A DNA stretch of 64,000 nucleotides from Desulforapulum sp034007745 (GTDB lineage Bacteria; Desulfobacterota; Desulfobacteria; Desulfobacterales; Desulfobacteraceae). Both the position numbers and the translations under genes were made by a program. The notes beneath the pieces were generated by a model. The model ran no database searches. It worked only from the letters and a program-made list of their open reading frames with translations, and was not told the DNA's origin. This document shows, in pieces, positions 15,432 to 24,890 of the stretch (position 1 is its first letter; every line of letters starts with the position of its first letter). Location: positions 11,830-75,829 of the forward strand of contig JAVEQI010000014.1 of NCBI GenBank assembly GCA_034007745.1. Direction: 5' to 3'.

Positions 15432-17239
15432 AGACCGGATCAAACCGCCTGCGGCCGCCGGAGCCAGGACAAGAACAGGCCCTTGCCAATGGTCGGGATC
15501 TGGGGCTGGTGAAGCGGTTTTTTCCCTATGCCGCAAAGAGCTGGCGGATGATTCTTATCTCCGTTGGCCTGATGCTCGTTCTTTCCCTGCTTGATCTTGC
15601 CGTTCCCTATATTACGAAAATGGCGGTGGATCTCTACATCGTTCCGGTGGACGGGCAGCAGGCGACCGAGGAGTTTCGACTCAAAGGTGCCATGATGGTC
15701 GGTGTTGTCCTGGTTCTGCTCTCCCTGGTGCGCTTTGCCGGTGGTTTTTTCCAGATCATGGTGATGGAGCTCGCAGGTCAGAAAACCATGCACGAGCTTC
15801 GCATCGAGCTGTACCGGCATATCCAGAAGCTCCCCATGTCTTTTTTCACGGAAAATACTGTGGGTCGCCTGTCAACCCGGGTGACCAATGACGTACAGAA
15901 CATGCAGGAGATGTTCACCACCGTCATCACCTTTGTTATGAGCGATATGTTCACACTGGTGGGGGTCCTCCTCATTCTTATGTACATGGATTTCAAGCTT
16001 GCCCTTGCGGTCATGGTCATCCTTCCCCTTGTGGTCTGGACGACGGCTGCCTTTTCAGGAAGATCAAGGGAGGTATTCAGGGTGATGCGGATAAAGATCG
16101 CAGAGATCAACTCCATGTTTTCCGAGTCCTGCGGCGGTATAAAGGTAATCCAGCTCTTTACGGGCGAAGATCGCACCAGCGCCTCCTTTGAACGCCTTAA
16201 CCACGAGAACTACATTGCCAGCATGAGTCAGATAAAGATCTATGGACTCTTCATGCCGGTTGTGGATCTGTTCGGTTCCCTGACCCTTGCAGTTGTAATC
16301 TTCTACGGCGGAGGTCGGGTGGTGGCCGACCATGTATCGCTGGGTACCCTGGTCGCATTTATCTCCTATACCAGGATGTTTTTCCGGCCGGTCCGGGATA
16401 TAGCTGAAAAGCACAATATCCTTCAGAACGCCCTGGCTTCGGGGGAGAGGATCATTCAGATCCTGGACCGGGTTGAGGAGGAAGAGACCGGCGGACAGGA
16501 GATTGGCGGTATCGACACGGTGGAATTTAAAGATGTCTCGTTTGCCTACTCGCCGGACCAACCCGTGCTTGAGAATGTAAGCTTTTCAGTCAAGAGCGGT
16601 GAGTCCCTTGCGATCATCGGACCCACCGGGTCAGGCAAGACCTCGCTGACCCATCTTCTTATAAAACTCTATCCGAAGAATCAGGGTGATATCTTTATCA
16701 ACAACAGGGACATTGATACCTATTCAACACCGTCCCTGAGGTCAAAAATAGCCCTGATCAGCCAGGACCCCTATCTCTTTTCCGGAACCATCCGCCAGAA
16801 CATCATTGCCAGTGGAAGTTCCATGGACGAAGAGGAGTTCACAAGGATACTGGAATTCTCCCATTTAAAAGCGGTTGTGGACAACCTTCCCAACGGTGCA
16901 GACACCAGGGTGGGGCAGGGGGGAACCCTTCTTTCCAGCGGCGAACGCCAGCTTGTCTCCATCGCAAGGGCCTTTGCCCTGTGGCCGGATTTGATCGTGT
17001 TTGACGAGGCTGCATCCCATGTGGACACGGAATCCGAAGAGAAGATAAGGCTCGCAACGGCCAGGCTCAAGGAGAACAGGATCTCCATCACCATTGCCCA
17101 TCGCCTGCGGTCGGCAGTTACCGCCGATCGTATCATCGTGCTCAGGCAGGGCCGGATAACCGAAATGGGTCACCATGATGCGCTGATGAAAAAAAGAGGG
17201 TATTACTATCGTCTCCACACCATGGAGCAGATGGGGTGA
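15428..17239 (+). CDS. ABC exporter half-transporter, canonical ATP site
   Basis: 603 residues: a 35-residue cytoplasmic leader, six-helix membrane domain (about 40-340), and nucleotide-binding domain (about 360-595). Walker A is GPTGSGKTS, signature LSSGERQL, Walker B LIVFDEA with the catalytic Glu, H-loop IAHR. Together with the previous gene it should form a heterodimer with one consensus and one degenerate hydrolysis site. Translation is probably coupled through the ATGA overlap. The two genes form their own unit. Confidence 0.93.
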   Translation: MKTGSNRLRPPEPGQEQALANGRDLGLVKRFFPYAAKSWRMILISVGLMLVLSLLDLAVPYITKMAVDLYIVPVDGQQATEEFRLKGAMMVGVVLVLLSLVRFAGGFFQIMVMELAGQKTMHELRIELYRHIQKLPMSFFTENTVGRLSTRVTNDVQNMQEMFTTVITFVMSDMFTLVGVLLILMYMDFKLALAVMVILPLVVWTTAAFSGRSREVFRVMRIKIAEINSMFSESCGGIKVIQLFTGEDRTSASFERLNHENYIASMSQIKIYGLFMPVVDLFGSLTLAVVIFYGGGRVVADHVSLGTLVAFISYTRMFFRPVRDIAEKHNILQNALASGERIIQILDRVEEEETGGQEIGGIDTVEFKDVSFAYSPDQPVLENVSFSVKSGESLAIIGPTGSGKTSLTHLLIKLYPKNQGDIFINNRDIDTYSTPSLRSKIALISQDPYLFSGTIRQNIIASGSSMDEEEFTRILEFSHLKAVVDNLPNGADTRVGQGGTLLSSGERQLVSIARAFALWPDLIVFDEAASHVDTESEEKIRLATARLKENRISITIAHRLRSAVTADRIIVLRQGRITEMGHHDALMKKRGYYYRLHTMEQMG

Positions 17240-17282
17240 TTCCGGTCGCACCTTTTTAACTAAGATCGTAAAGAGGAGCAGA

Positions 17283-19055
17283 TCATTTCTTCTTTCTATT
17301 GCTTGTTTTTCTATTGTACGGTCGTTTTGCACCCGTTTTTTTATTGTCTGTTCGTCTACTATCTTGTCGCATAGGGGTTGTGAGAATGTTTTTTTGGGTT
17401 TCCTTTGCCGAAAGATTACGCTCAACAAAGATCGGTCTGCCTGAAAAGGGATCTTTTTGCGTGTAGTACATAAGCGTTGAAAAGGTCGATGGCGTGGGGG
17501 TAAAAATCTGGGTCTGTTCGGGATTGATCTTAAGGATCGTGGAACAGAACTCTTTTAATCGTTTCATCTCCTCCATGGTGGACCCGGGGTGTGCTGCAAT
17601 GAGATAGTAGGTTAAAAATTGTTGTTTCCCGCTCTCTTTGGACAGCCTGTCAAACTTTTCCTTGAACAGTTTAAGCGTTGCTGAGTCAGGTTTTCCCATG
17701 AGTTCCAGGATCTTTGTCTCCGTGTGCTCAGGGGCGATTTTCATCTGGCCAGACACGTGGTCGTCCACAATGGTTTTTAAATATGCCGTGCCATGGTTTT
17801 GATCTGCAAAAATAAGGTCTGGCCGGATTCCCGAACCGATGAACACCTTTCTGACGCCAGGAATTTTGCGGATAGCGCCTAAAAGCTCGATCTGGCAGCT
17901 ATGATCAGGTTTCAGGCTTTTGCACACCTTGGGAAAGAGGCAGCGCCTGTCCGGGCAGGCACCCCTGTCGAGTTTTTTGGCGCACTCAAATCCATACATG
18001 TTTGCGGTCGGGCCGCCCACATCGCTGATTATCCCCTTGAAGTCGGGGTGGCGGGTAAGGGCCTTGGCCTCGCTGATGATGGATTCTTTGCTTCGCCATC
18101 CAACGGTCCTTGTCTCATGCACGGCAATGGCGCAGAAGTTACACTCACCATAACATCCCCGGTGGGTGGGGATGGAAAACCTTATGGTGTCAAGGGCTTT
18201 GACCCGTCCGTCCCGGGTGTAAAAGGGATGGGCTTCACGTTCAAATTCAAGGTCGTAAACGGCGTCCATCTCCAGGGTTGTAAGGGTTTGCTGGGGCGGA
18301 TTTTGAATAAGAAATCGATCTGCGTGGCCCTGGGCAAGACCCCTGGCCGTGACAGGGTCATTGTTGGCATAAAACAGGCAGAATGCGTCGGCAAAGGAAC
18401 CTTTGTCTGCAAAGCTCTCTTCAAACGAGGGAAGCTGGATATAATCCTGGGGAACGGTCTTTGATATATAGCAGAGCCCCCGAATGGCGGTAATATCCAA
18501 ATTCTGGTCTAAGGCCCTTGCAAGTTCTGTCACCGTTGTCTCGGCCATGCCATAGACAAGGATGTCAGCCTTGGAGTCAAACAGAATGGATCTGCGAACC
18601 TTGTTCGTCCAGAAGTCAAAGTGGGCCACTCGCCTCAGGCTTGCCTCGATGCCTCCGATGATTATGGGGCAGGTCTCCTTGAAGTATCTGCGCACTAGGT
18701 TGGTGTAGGCGATGACGGCCCTGTCCGGCCGGCGGTTGTTATTTCCACCGGGAGTGTAGTCGTCGTTTTTCCGCCATTTTTTTGTGGCTGTATAGTTTGC
18801 CACCATGGAATCCACAGAACCGGATGTTACACCCCAGAAAAGCCTTGGCTCGCCAAGCCTACGGATGTCAACATCTTTTTTGATGTCCGGCTGGGCGATC
18901 ACTCCGACCTTGAATCCTTGTTTGATCAGGAGCTTCCCAAGCAGTGCTACACCGGTATACGGCGAATCGATATAGGTATCGCCTGTGACAAAGATGATAT
19001 CAAGCCGGTCCCAGCCAAGCCTGTCCATCTCATCGTGGGTTGTTGGCAGGAACAT
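17283..19055 (-). CDS. YgiQ-family radical SAM protein
   Basis: 590 residues of the UPF0313/YgiQ family. An N-terminal cobalamin-binding-like region (about 1-180) precedes a radical-SAM barrel whose [4Fe-4S] ligands are in CYGECNFCAI (about residues 305-312). A C-terminal domain with a lysine-rich tail follows. The reaction is unknown for the family. Starts 3 bases after the darP stop, so the two minus-strand genes are co-transcribed. Confidence 0.93.
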   Translation of the reverse strand: MFLPTTHDEMDRLGWDRLDIIFVTGDTYIDSPYTGVALLGKLLIKQGFKVGVIAQPDIKKDVDIRRLGEPRLFWGVTSGSVDSMVANYTATKKWRKNDDYTPGGNNNRRPDRAVIAYTNLVRRYFKETCPIIIGGIEASLRRVAHFDFWTNKVRRSILFDSKADILVYGMAETTVTELARALDQNLDITAIRGLCYISKTVPQDYIQLPSFEESFADKGSFADAFCLFYANNDPVTARGLAQGHADRFLIQNPPQQTLTTLEMDAVYDLEFEREAHPFYTRDGRVKALDTIRFSIPTHRGCYGECNFCAIAVHETRTVGWRSKESIISEAKALTRHPDFKGIISDVGGPTANMYGFECAKKLDRGACPDRRCLFPKVCKSLKPDHSCQIELLGAIRKIPGVRKVFIGSGIRPDLIFADQNHGTAYLKTIVDDHVSGQMKIAPEHTETKILELMGKPDSATLKLFKEKFDRLSKESGKQQFLTYYLIAAHPGSTMEEMKRLKEFCSTILKINPEQTQIFTPTPSTFSTLMYYTQKDPFSGRPIFVERNLSAKETQKNILTTPMRQDSRRTDNKKTGAKRPYNRKTSNRKKK

Positions 19056-19057
19056 GG

Positions 19058-19579
19058 TTATTTGTTCCGGGCTTCCAGGATTTCTCTGATGTACTTGAAC
19101 AGCAGCCGAAAGGATTTCGGCGGTTTTTTTGCAGCAATCTCCTGGTTTGCATTTCTGATGAGCTGGCGCAGGCGCTGGCGGTCGGCCCTGGGGTTCTCGT
19201 CTAAAAAAGTCTCGATCCGGGAATCATCACCTTTCATCAACTCGTTTCTGACCTCTTCCATGGCCTTAAATCTTGAACTTGCAACGGCCCGGGCCATGGA
19301 GATTCTGTCAATTGCCGTAACAATGGTTTCAGGATCGATGGTCCGCATGATCGAACCGATATATTGAAGCTGCCTGCGTTTTGCCCCGTGTCGGGTGATG
19401 GTCTTGGCAAACAAAACCTCTTTTTTCAGGGCGTCTGGAATCTCCATTGAATTGATCTGTTCAACTGGGAGGTCCAGGAGCCTTTCCCCAAGGCGCTGAA
19501 GGGCTTCAACCTCGAGTTTAGCCTTAGTCCTGCTTTTTTTCTCTTCTCCCTGATCTTGTCCTTTTCTATCCCGATCCAT
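19058..19579 (-). CDS. darP: Ribosome-associated protein DarP (YjgA/DUF615)
   Basis: 173 residues matching the DUF615 family, with the characteristic block LGERLLDLPVEQINSM and an RRQLQYIG motif, an all-helical basic protein. In E. coli DarP (YjgA) acts in late 50S subunit maturation. The N-terminal 20 residues are highly charged. Upstream of ygiQ in a two-gene minus-strand operon. Confidence 0.88.
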   Translation of the reverse strand: MDRDRKGQDQGEEKKSRTKAKLEVEALQRLGERLLDLPVEQINSMEIPDALKKEVLFAKTITRHGAKRRQLQYIGSIMRTIDPETIVTAIDRISMARAVASSRFKAMEEVRNELMKGDDSRIETFLDENPRADRQRLRQLIRNANQEIAAKKPPKSFRLLFKYIREILEARNK

Positions 19580-19832
19580 CTGCTATCCCGTCTTTTGAGG
19601 TCGATGTTTTGTTGAAAACTTATAATTATACACTAAAAAAACGAAACTACAATCTTCGAATCGTCATTTCCAGCAATGTAAGAGAGAATACCCTTCTAAT
19701 TTTGATTTTACAATTTACATTATACCTAAAAGTTGCAAGCGTTAGATGGCTGGATATGCAAGACGCCGGTCATGGAGCTGTAATACGAAAATTCCAGCGT
19801 TTGTGTGTTTTTTGTTGACTCAGATTTCAACC

Positions 19833-20717
19833 ATGGGTATGACTCATACTATGAAACATTTTTTAACTCTTTCGAAATTTTTATTGGTCGTTTTTCTGCC
19901 TTTGATCACGGGTCTTGGGGCCGGATGCGGTACCATTACGGGAAACCTTGCCGCAAGTCTCTCTGCCGCCATTGGTCAAAACAACGACCTTGAGACAATC
20001 AGGCAGGGCGGGCCTGCCTATCTGATCATGGTGGATGCCTTTGTGATGGATGATCCAACAAATCCTGCTCTTCTTACATCTGCGGCAAACCTCTATTCCA
20101 CCTATTCAGATGTTTTTGTTGAAGACACGGACAGGGCGATTCGCCTAACTGACAGGGCCCTTGGCTACGGATTAAGGGCGGTGTGCGAGAAGAACAAGGA
20201 TCTTTGTGGTTTGGACATGATGGATTTTCAGACCTTTGACCGAACACTCAAGGATGCCGATCTTTCAGATGTGTCGGAGCTTTACACCCTTGGCGCATCC
20301 TGGGCCGGGTGGATAAAGGCCAGGAGCGACAGCATCAAGGCTCTTGCCCAGATTCCAATGGTTAAGGGTATCATGGAGCGGGTCGTTGAGCTTGACGAGA
20401 AGCATCAGAATGGTGCGGCTCACCTCTACCTTGGTACCCTTGCCATGATTCTGCCCCAGATTTTAGGGGGAGAACCGGATGTCGCAAGACTTCATTTTGA
20501 AAGGGGGGTCTTGCTTGCCGGAACAAAAAATTCCATGGCCAGGGTTCTGTATGCCAAAAATTATGCAAGGCCCATGTTTGACAGGGATCTCCACGACCGG
20601 TTGTTGAACGAGGTTCTATCCAGACCCGTTGAACCCGGGGACGACAGCCTGGTAAATACCCTTGCCAGGAACGAGGCGGCGATTCTTCTAGAAACCGGCG
20701 ACGATTATTTCCAATAA
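19833..20717 (+). CDS. TRAP transporter TatT-family lipoprotein
   Basis: Lipoprotein signal with lipobox LGAGC, then about 260 helical residues of the TatT (TRAP-associated TPR-like) family, including the NGAAHLYLGTLA repeat-like segment. In Treponema, TatT binds the periplasmic P subunit of a TRAP system. Here the DctP gene follows 35 bases later. No start has a good Shine-Dalgarno: ATGs at 19833, 19839 and 19851 all give a workable signal peptide, and I take 19833. The frame opens upstream at 19746. Confidence 0.85.
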   Translation: MGMTHTMKHFLTLSKFLLVVFLPLITGLGAGCGTITGNLAASLSAAIGQNNDLETIRQGGPAYLIMVDAFVMDDPTNPALLTSAANLYSTYSDVFVEDTDRAIRLTDRALGYGLRAVCEKNKDLCGLDMMDFQTFDRTLKDADLSDVSELYTLGASWAGWIKARSDSIKALAQIPMVKGIMERVVELDEKHQNGAAHLYLGTLAMILPQILGGEPDVARLHFERGVLLAGTKNSMARVLYAKNYARPMFDRDLHDRLLNEVLSRPVEPGDDSLVNTLARNEAAILLETGDDYFQ

Positions 20718-20752
20718 AAAAAATCAGTTGAAATATGGAGAAAATGTAAATT

Positions 20753-21754
20753 ATGACTCTTCGAACATCCCTTGTTATACTTCTGTTCATCTTGACACTT
20801 GGTTTTACCCCTGCCAATGCTACCACTGTATTTAAGATCGCAACCCTGGCCCCTGAGGGGGCGTTTGAGGTGGTTCAGATGCAGGCGGCGGCAATTGATA
20901 TCGCAAAAGCCACCGACGGCCGGGTGAAGTTCAAGTTTTTCACAGGAGGGGTCATGGGCAACGACCAGGGGGTCTTAAGAAAGATCCGCATCAACCAGCT
21001 CCAGGGTGGGGCACTCTCTTCTGGCAGCCTCTCGACCTATTACCCGGACAGCCAGGTATATAGCCTCCCCTTTGTGTTTCGATCCTTTGACGAGGTCGAT
21101 TATGTGAGAAAACAGATGGACGATAGCTTGATCAAGGGGTATGAGGATGTTGGATTTATTGTGTTCGGCCTTGCCGAGGGGGGATTTGCCCGCATCATGT
21201 CCAACACCCCGATTTTAACGGTTGCCGACCTTCAGCAGCGAAAGGTGTGGATACCTGAAAACGATGCGGCGGCCCTTGAGGCGGTAAAGGCCTTTGATGT
21301 GAGCCCCATTACCCTTTCCGTGGCCGATGTGAGGACCGCTCTCCAGACCGGCCTCCTTGATACGGTGGCCATCCCACCCTCCTACGCCATTCTTCTTCAC
21401 TGGCACACCCAGGTTCGTTATATAACCGAGATCCCTCTGATCTATACCAACGGTCTTTTGGCCATTGAAAAACGAGCCTTCTCAAAGCTGTCTTCCCCAG
21501 ACGGACAGATTGTTAAATCCAGGATGGCCGAGGCGTTTACCCAAATCGACAGGCACAACCGCAATCAGAATATCGAAGCCGTCGAGGTGTTAAAAGAGAT
21601 GGGGCTCACCTTTGTAGTCCCCGATGCCAATGCCCATGACACCTGGCTGCAACGATCGTTGATCGTTCCCCAGAGCCTGGTTGACAAGGGGGTTCTTTCC
21701 AGGCAGATAGTTGACACCCTGAACCTCCACCTCTCAACCTTCAGATCGCGGTAA
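20753..21754 (+). CDS. dctP: TRAP transporter substrate-binding protein DctP
   Basis: 333 residues: signal peptide (1-23, ending ANA), then the DctP fold. Recognisable segments are FKIATLAPEGAF, the FRSFDEVDYVRKQM region and the ligand-carboxylate-binding neighbourhood RKVWIPENDAAALEA. Binds an organic acid, type unknown, for uptake by the DctQM membrane pair downstream. Belongs with the TatT gene upstream in a four-gene operon. Confidence 0.92.
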   Translation: MTLRTSLVILLFILTLGFTPANATTVFKIATLAPEGAFEVVQMQAAAIDIAKATDGRVKFKFFTGGVMGNDQGVLRKIRINQLQGGALSSGSLSTYYPDSQVYSLPFVFRSFDEVDYVRKQMDDSLIKGYEDVGFIVFGLAEGGFARIMSNTPILTVADLQQRKVWIPENDAAALEAVKAFDVSPITLSVADVRTALQTGLLDTVAIPPSYAILLHWHTQVRYITEIPLIYTNGLLAIEKRAFSKLSSPDGQIVKSRMAEAFTQIDRHNRNQNIEAVEVLKEMGLTFVVPDANAHDTWLQRSLIVPQSLVDKGVLSRQIVDTLNLHLSTFRSR

Positions 21755-21758
21755 AGTC

Positions 21759-22247
21759 ATGGGGTTTACGAGAATTATGAGGATACTGCACCGCCTGGAG
21801 GATCTGACCCTGGTCCTTCTCCTGTCGACCATGATTGTGACGGCGGTTCTCCAGATAGTTCTTCGCAACACCACGGGATCTGCCCTTGTGTGGGGAGACA
21901 CCCTTGTGAGGATTCTGGTCCTCTGGGTAGGACTCGTGGGTGCCATGGTGGCCACAAGGCAGAACAAACACATCAATATCGATGTGGTGACCCGCCACCT
22001 CTCGCCGGATGCGGCAAGGGCGGTAAACGGAATCACCTTTCTGTCTGCATTCCTCATCTGCCTTGTAACGGCATGGTACAGCCTTTTGTTTGTTAGAATG
22101 GAGTTTGACTTTACGACTCCTGCCTTTGCAAATGTCCCCACCTGGGCCTGTCAGACGATTATCCCGGCGGCGTTTCTGGTCATGGCCCTTCGATGTCTGG
22201 GGCTCGCCGTACGTTCGTTTACCTCTCCCCCGGAATCCGTGTCTTGA
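21759..22247 (+). CDS. dctQ: TRAP transporter small permease DctQ
   Basis: 162 residues with four hydrophobic helices and the DctQ pattern LRNTTGSALVWGDTLVRILVLW followed by the conserved RQNKHINIDV loop. The small membrane subunit of the TRAP carrier. Starts 4 bases after the dctP stop and overlaps the dctM frame. Confidence 0.9.
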   Translation: MGFTRIMRILHRLEDLTLVLLLSTMIVTAVLQIVLRNTTGSALVWGDTLVRILVLWVGLVGAMVATRQNKHINIDVVTRHLSPDAARAVNGITFLSAFLICLVTAWYSLLFVRMEFDFTTPAFANVPTWACQTIIPAAFLVMALRCLGLAVRSFTSPPESVS

Positions 22248-23521
22248 CAGCTTTCATTCTCATAGCAGTAATAACCCTCTCTGCCCTTTTGGGGATGCCT
22301 CTTTTTGCGGTTATTCTAGCTGCTGCCTGTGCTGGGTTTTACTTAACCGGCATTGATCTTTCAGCCATTGCCATTGAGATCTACAGGCTGACCGACACTC
22401 CGGTTATGTCTGCCTTGCCCCTGTTCACCGTTGCAGGCTATTTTCTTGCAGAGAGCAACACCTCAAAACGTCTGGTGCGTCTATCCAGCGCCTTTCTCGG
22501 GTGGATGCCGGGAGGCCTTGCCGTGGTGAGCTTTGTCACCTGTGCCGTTTTTACGGCCTTTACAGGGGCTTCAGGCGTCACCATCGTGGCCGTGGGGGCG
22601 CTGCTGTTTCCGGCCCTGACCCGTGCCCGCTACAGTGAAAAGTTCAGTCTTGGCCTTGTGACCACCTCGGGCAGCCTGGGGCTTTTGCTGCCCCCCTCCC
22701 TTCCCCTTATCCTCTATGGTATTGTGGCCCAGCAGATGGGCTCAAACGTCGAGATTGAGGACCTCTTTCTGGCGGGAATTCTTCCTGCAATTCTGATGAT
22801 CGTCCTCCTTTCTGTGTGGAGCGTCTGGGCAACCCGGGACAGGGTCGTTCACCTGGAGCCTTTTTCCGGCAAAGAGGCCTGGGTTGCGGTCAAGGCGGCA
22901 GCCTGGGAGATTCCCCTCCCCCTGTTTCTCGTTGCAGGTATCTATGGCGGTTATTTTGCCGTTTCAGAGGCTGCGGCTGTTGTGGCCCTCTATGTTTTTA
23001 TAGTCGAGGTCTTTATATACAGGGAGGTTCCCCTTGCCCGTGTCCCGGCGGTCATCAGGGACGCCATGGTCATGGTGGGAGGGATACTTCTCATCCTGGG
23101 CGTGAGCCTTGCCTTTACAAATTTCCTGGTGGACGCCGAAGTCCCGACCCGTCTTTTTACCCTTATTCAGAGCAAGATTGCAGGAAAACTAACCTTTCTG
23201 ATTCTTCTGAACCTGATCCTTCTGGCCCTTGGCGCCATCCTCGATATCTTTTCCGCCATCGTTATCATGGTGCCGCTTCTTCTGCCCATTGCCCAGAGCT
23301 ACGGCATAGATCCCGTTCACCTTGGCATCATCTTTCTTGCCAACATGCAGATAGGCTACTTTACCCCGCCCGTGGGCATGAATCTTTTCATCGCATCCTA
23401 TAGGTTTGAACGGCCCGTGACCGAGATCTACGCCTCGGCCGTGCCGTTCATGTTTGTCATGCTTCTGGCGCTGTTGATTATCACCTATGTTCCGGCCTTG
23501 AGCCTGATCTTTCTTTCCTAG
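22193..23521 (+). CDS. dctM: TRAP transporter large permease DctM
   Basis: About 12 transmembrane helices. Family motifs include TGASGVTIVAVGALLFPAL and SLGLLLPPSLPLILYG (substrate/Na+ site loops) and IGYFTPPVGMNLF. The large, transport-catalysing subunit. The ATG at 22193 gives a 55-base overlap with dctQ. A TTG at 22244, overlapping the dctQ stop as TTGA, is an alternative start that trims a non-hydrophobic 17-residue leader. Confidence 0.92.
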   Translation: MSGARRTFVYLSPGIRVLTAFILIAVITLSALLGMPLFAVILAAACAGFYLTGIDLSAIAIEIYRLTDTPVMSALPLFTVAGYFLAESNTSKRLVRLSSAFLGWMPGGLAVVSFVTCAVFTAFTGASGVTIVAVGALLFPALTRARYSEKFSLGLVTTSGSLGLLLPPSLPLILYGIVAQQMGSNVEIEDLFLAGILPAILMIVLLSVWSVWATRDRVVHLEPFSGKEAWVAVKAAAWEIPLPLFLVAGIYGGYFAVSEAAAVVALYVFIVEVFIYREVPLARVPAVIRDAMVMVGGILLILGVSLAFTNFLVDAEVPTRLFTLIQSKIAGKLTFLILLNLILLALGAILDIFSAIVIMVPLLLPIAQSYGIDPVHLGIIFLANMQIGYFTPPVGMNLFIASYRFERPVTEIYASAVPFMFVMLLALLIITYVPALSLIFLS

Positions 23522-23531
23522 GAAATATTCC

Positions 23532-24890
23532 ATGTACAGGCATAAAAAAGAGACAGATACAACTGATACAGGGGTAAGCGGTATCAGGGAGGTATTTACC
23601 TATATCAGGCGATACAGGGAAAAGACCTTTGTGCTTAAGATTGAGGACACCCTGATCGACACCCCGCTTTTCCCCCTGCTCATGAAGGATATCATCCAGC
23701 TCCATGACGTCGGCATCAACATTGTCATTGTGCCGGGGATTCGTAAAACCATCGATCAGAAGCTTGACCAGGCGGGCATTGAAACCCGGTTTGTACAAGG
23801 GATTCGCATCACCCCGGCCGAGGCGCTGCCCCTTGTGAAACTTGCCGCAATGGAGGTTACCGAGACCATTATATCCCACCTTGGTGCAGGCGGTGCCAAC
23901 GGCATCATGGGCACCTGGATCAAAGCTCGTTCCCTTGGGGTGAACCGGGGAGTTGATTTTGAGTTTACCGGGCGTGTGGAAAAGATCCGGTCGGACATTG
24001 TTGTAAAGTTGATGTCCCAGGATTTCATACCGGTGTTCTACAACGTGGGGTTTAATTCAACGGGTAAGAGTTACAATGTCAACTCCAATGAAGTCATCTG
24101 CCGTCTGTGCCGGGATCTGGATGTTATCAAGCTCTTCTTCATCGGCCGGGACGGGGGGATTCGTGGTGAAAATATAAAGGTACCAGGGGGTGTTGTATCC
24201 CAGGCTAACGGTGTTTTTTCCAACCTTGACCTTGCCCAGGTTGATTATATTCTGGAACACAACCAGGACCAGCTGCCCCGTCACTATCTGGAGTATCTTC
24301 AAAATGCCCTTGAAGTGACCCGGCCCGAGAATGGAGTTAACCGGGTTCATATCATCTCCGGGACCCGGGAAGGGGCTCTGCTTACCGAGGTTTTTTCCAG
24401 CACCGGTCTCGGAACCATGATCTACCGCAACGACTATGCGTACATAAGAATGGCAACCCCCGGGGATGTTCCGGAAATTCTTCTGCTCATGGAAGACTAT
24501 GTGAAACATGGTAACCTGGTGCTGCGCTCGGAATCCGAGATTAAAGACAGGATCAGCGACTATTATATCTATGAGGTGGACCGGGTCATCTACGGCTGCG
24601 GTGCCCTTTATCCCCAGGAGGATGACCAGGGTGAGATCGGAGCCATTGCGGTCAACCCCTCGTACAAGTGCAGGGGGATTGGAAAAAAAATCATGCATTA
24701 CCTTATCAACCTTGGACAGAAGAGAGGCATGACCCGGATTTTCCTGTTGACCACCCAGACCTCGGACTGGTTCTATAAGTTTGGTTTTTACCCGGGTACG
24801 CCTTTGGCCCTCCCCCCCGGGCGAAAGGTCAGGTATAACAATGAGCGGAACTCACGGGTTCTGCTGCTCGATCTCGGGCCCCGTCACTAG
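23532..24890 (+). CDS. argA: Amino-acid N-acetyltransferase (N-acetylglutamate synthase)
   Basis: 452 residues in ArgA order: an amino-acid-kinase-like domain (about 15-290) that senses arginine, then a GNAT acetyltransferase domain (about 305-445). The acetyl-CoA loop is CRGIGKKIMHYL and the C-terminal segment is DWFYKFGFYPGTP. First step of arginine synthesis. AGGA lies 10 bases before the ATG. Its 3' end overlaps the convergent lipid-synthase gene by 62 bases. Confidence 0.9.
   Translation: MYRHKKETDTTDTGVSGIREVFTYIRRYREKTFVLKIEDTLIDTPLFPLLMKDIIQLHDVGINIVIVPGIRKTIDQKLDQAGIETRFVQGIRITPAEALPLVKLAAMEVTETIISHLGAGGANGIMGTWIKARSLGVNRGVDFEFTGRVEKIRSDIVVKLMSQDFIPVFYNVGFNSTGKSYNVNSNEVICRLCRDLDVIKLFFIGRDGGIRGENIKVPGGVVSQANGVFSNLDLAQVDYILEHNQDQLPRHYLEYLQNALEVTRPENGVNRVHIISGTREGALLTEVFSSTGLGTMIYRNDYAYIRMATPGDVPEILLLMEDYVKHGNLVLRSESEIKDRISDYYIYEVDRVIYGCGALYPQEDDQGEIGAIAVNPSYKCRGIGKKIMHYLINLGQKRGMTRIFLLTTQTSDWFYKFGFYPGTPLALPPGRKVRYNNERNSRVLLLDLGPRH

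Noticed and set aside
16064..16561. Long antisense frames opposite conserved genes (also at 13857-14480, 24057-24698, 48611-49243, 60132-60905).
   Set aside because: They lie opposite strongly conserved coding genes, have no family-like motifs, and their residue use is that of a reverse-complement shadow.
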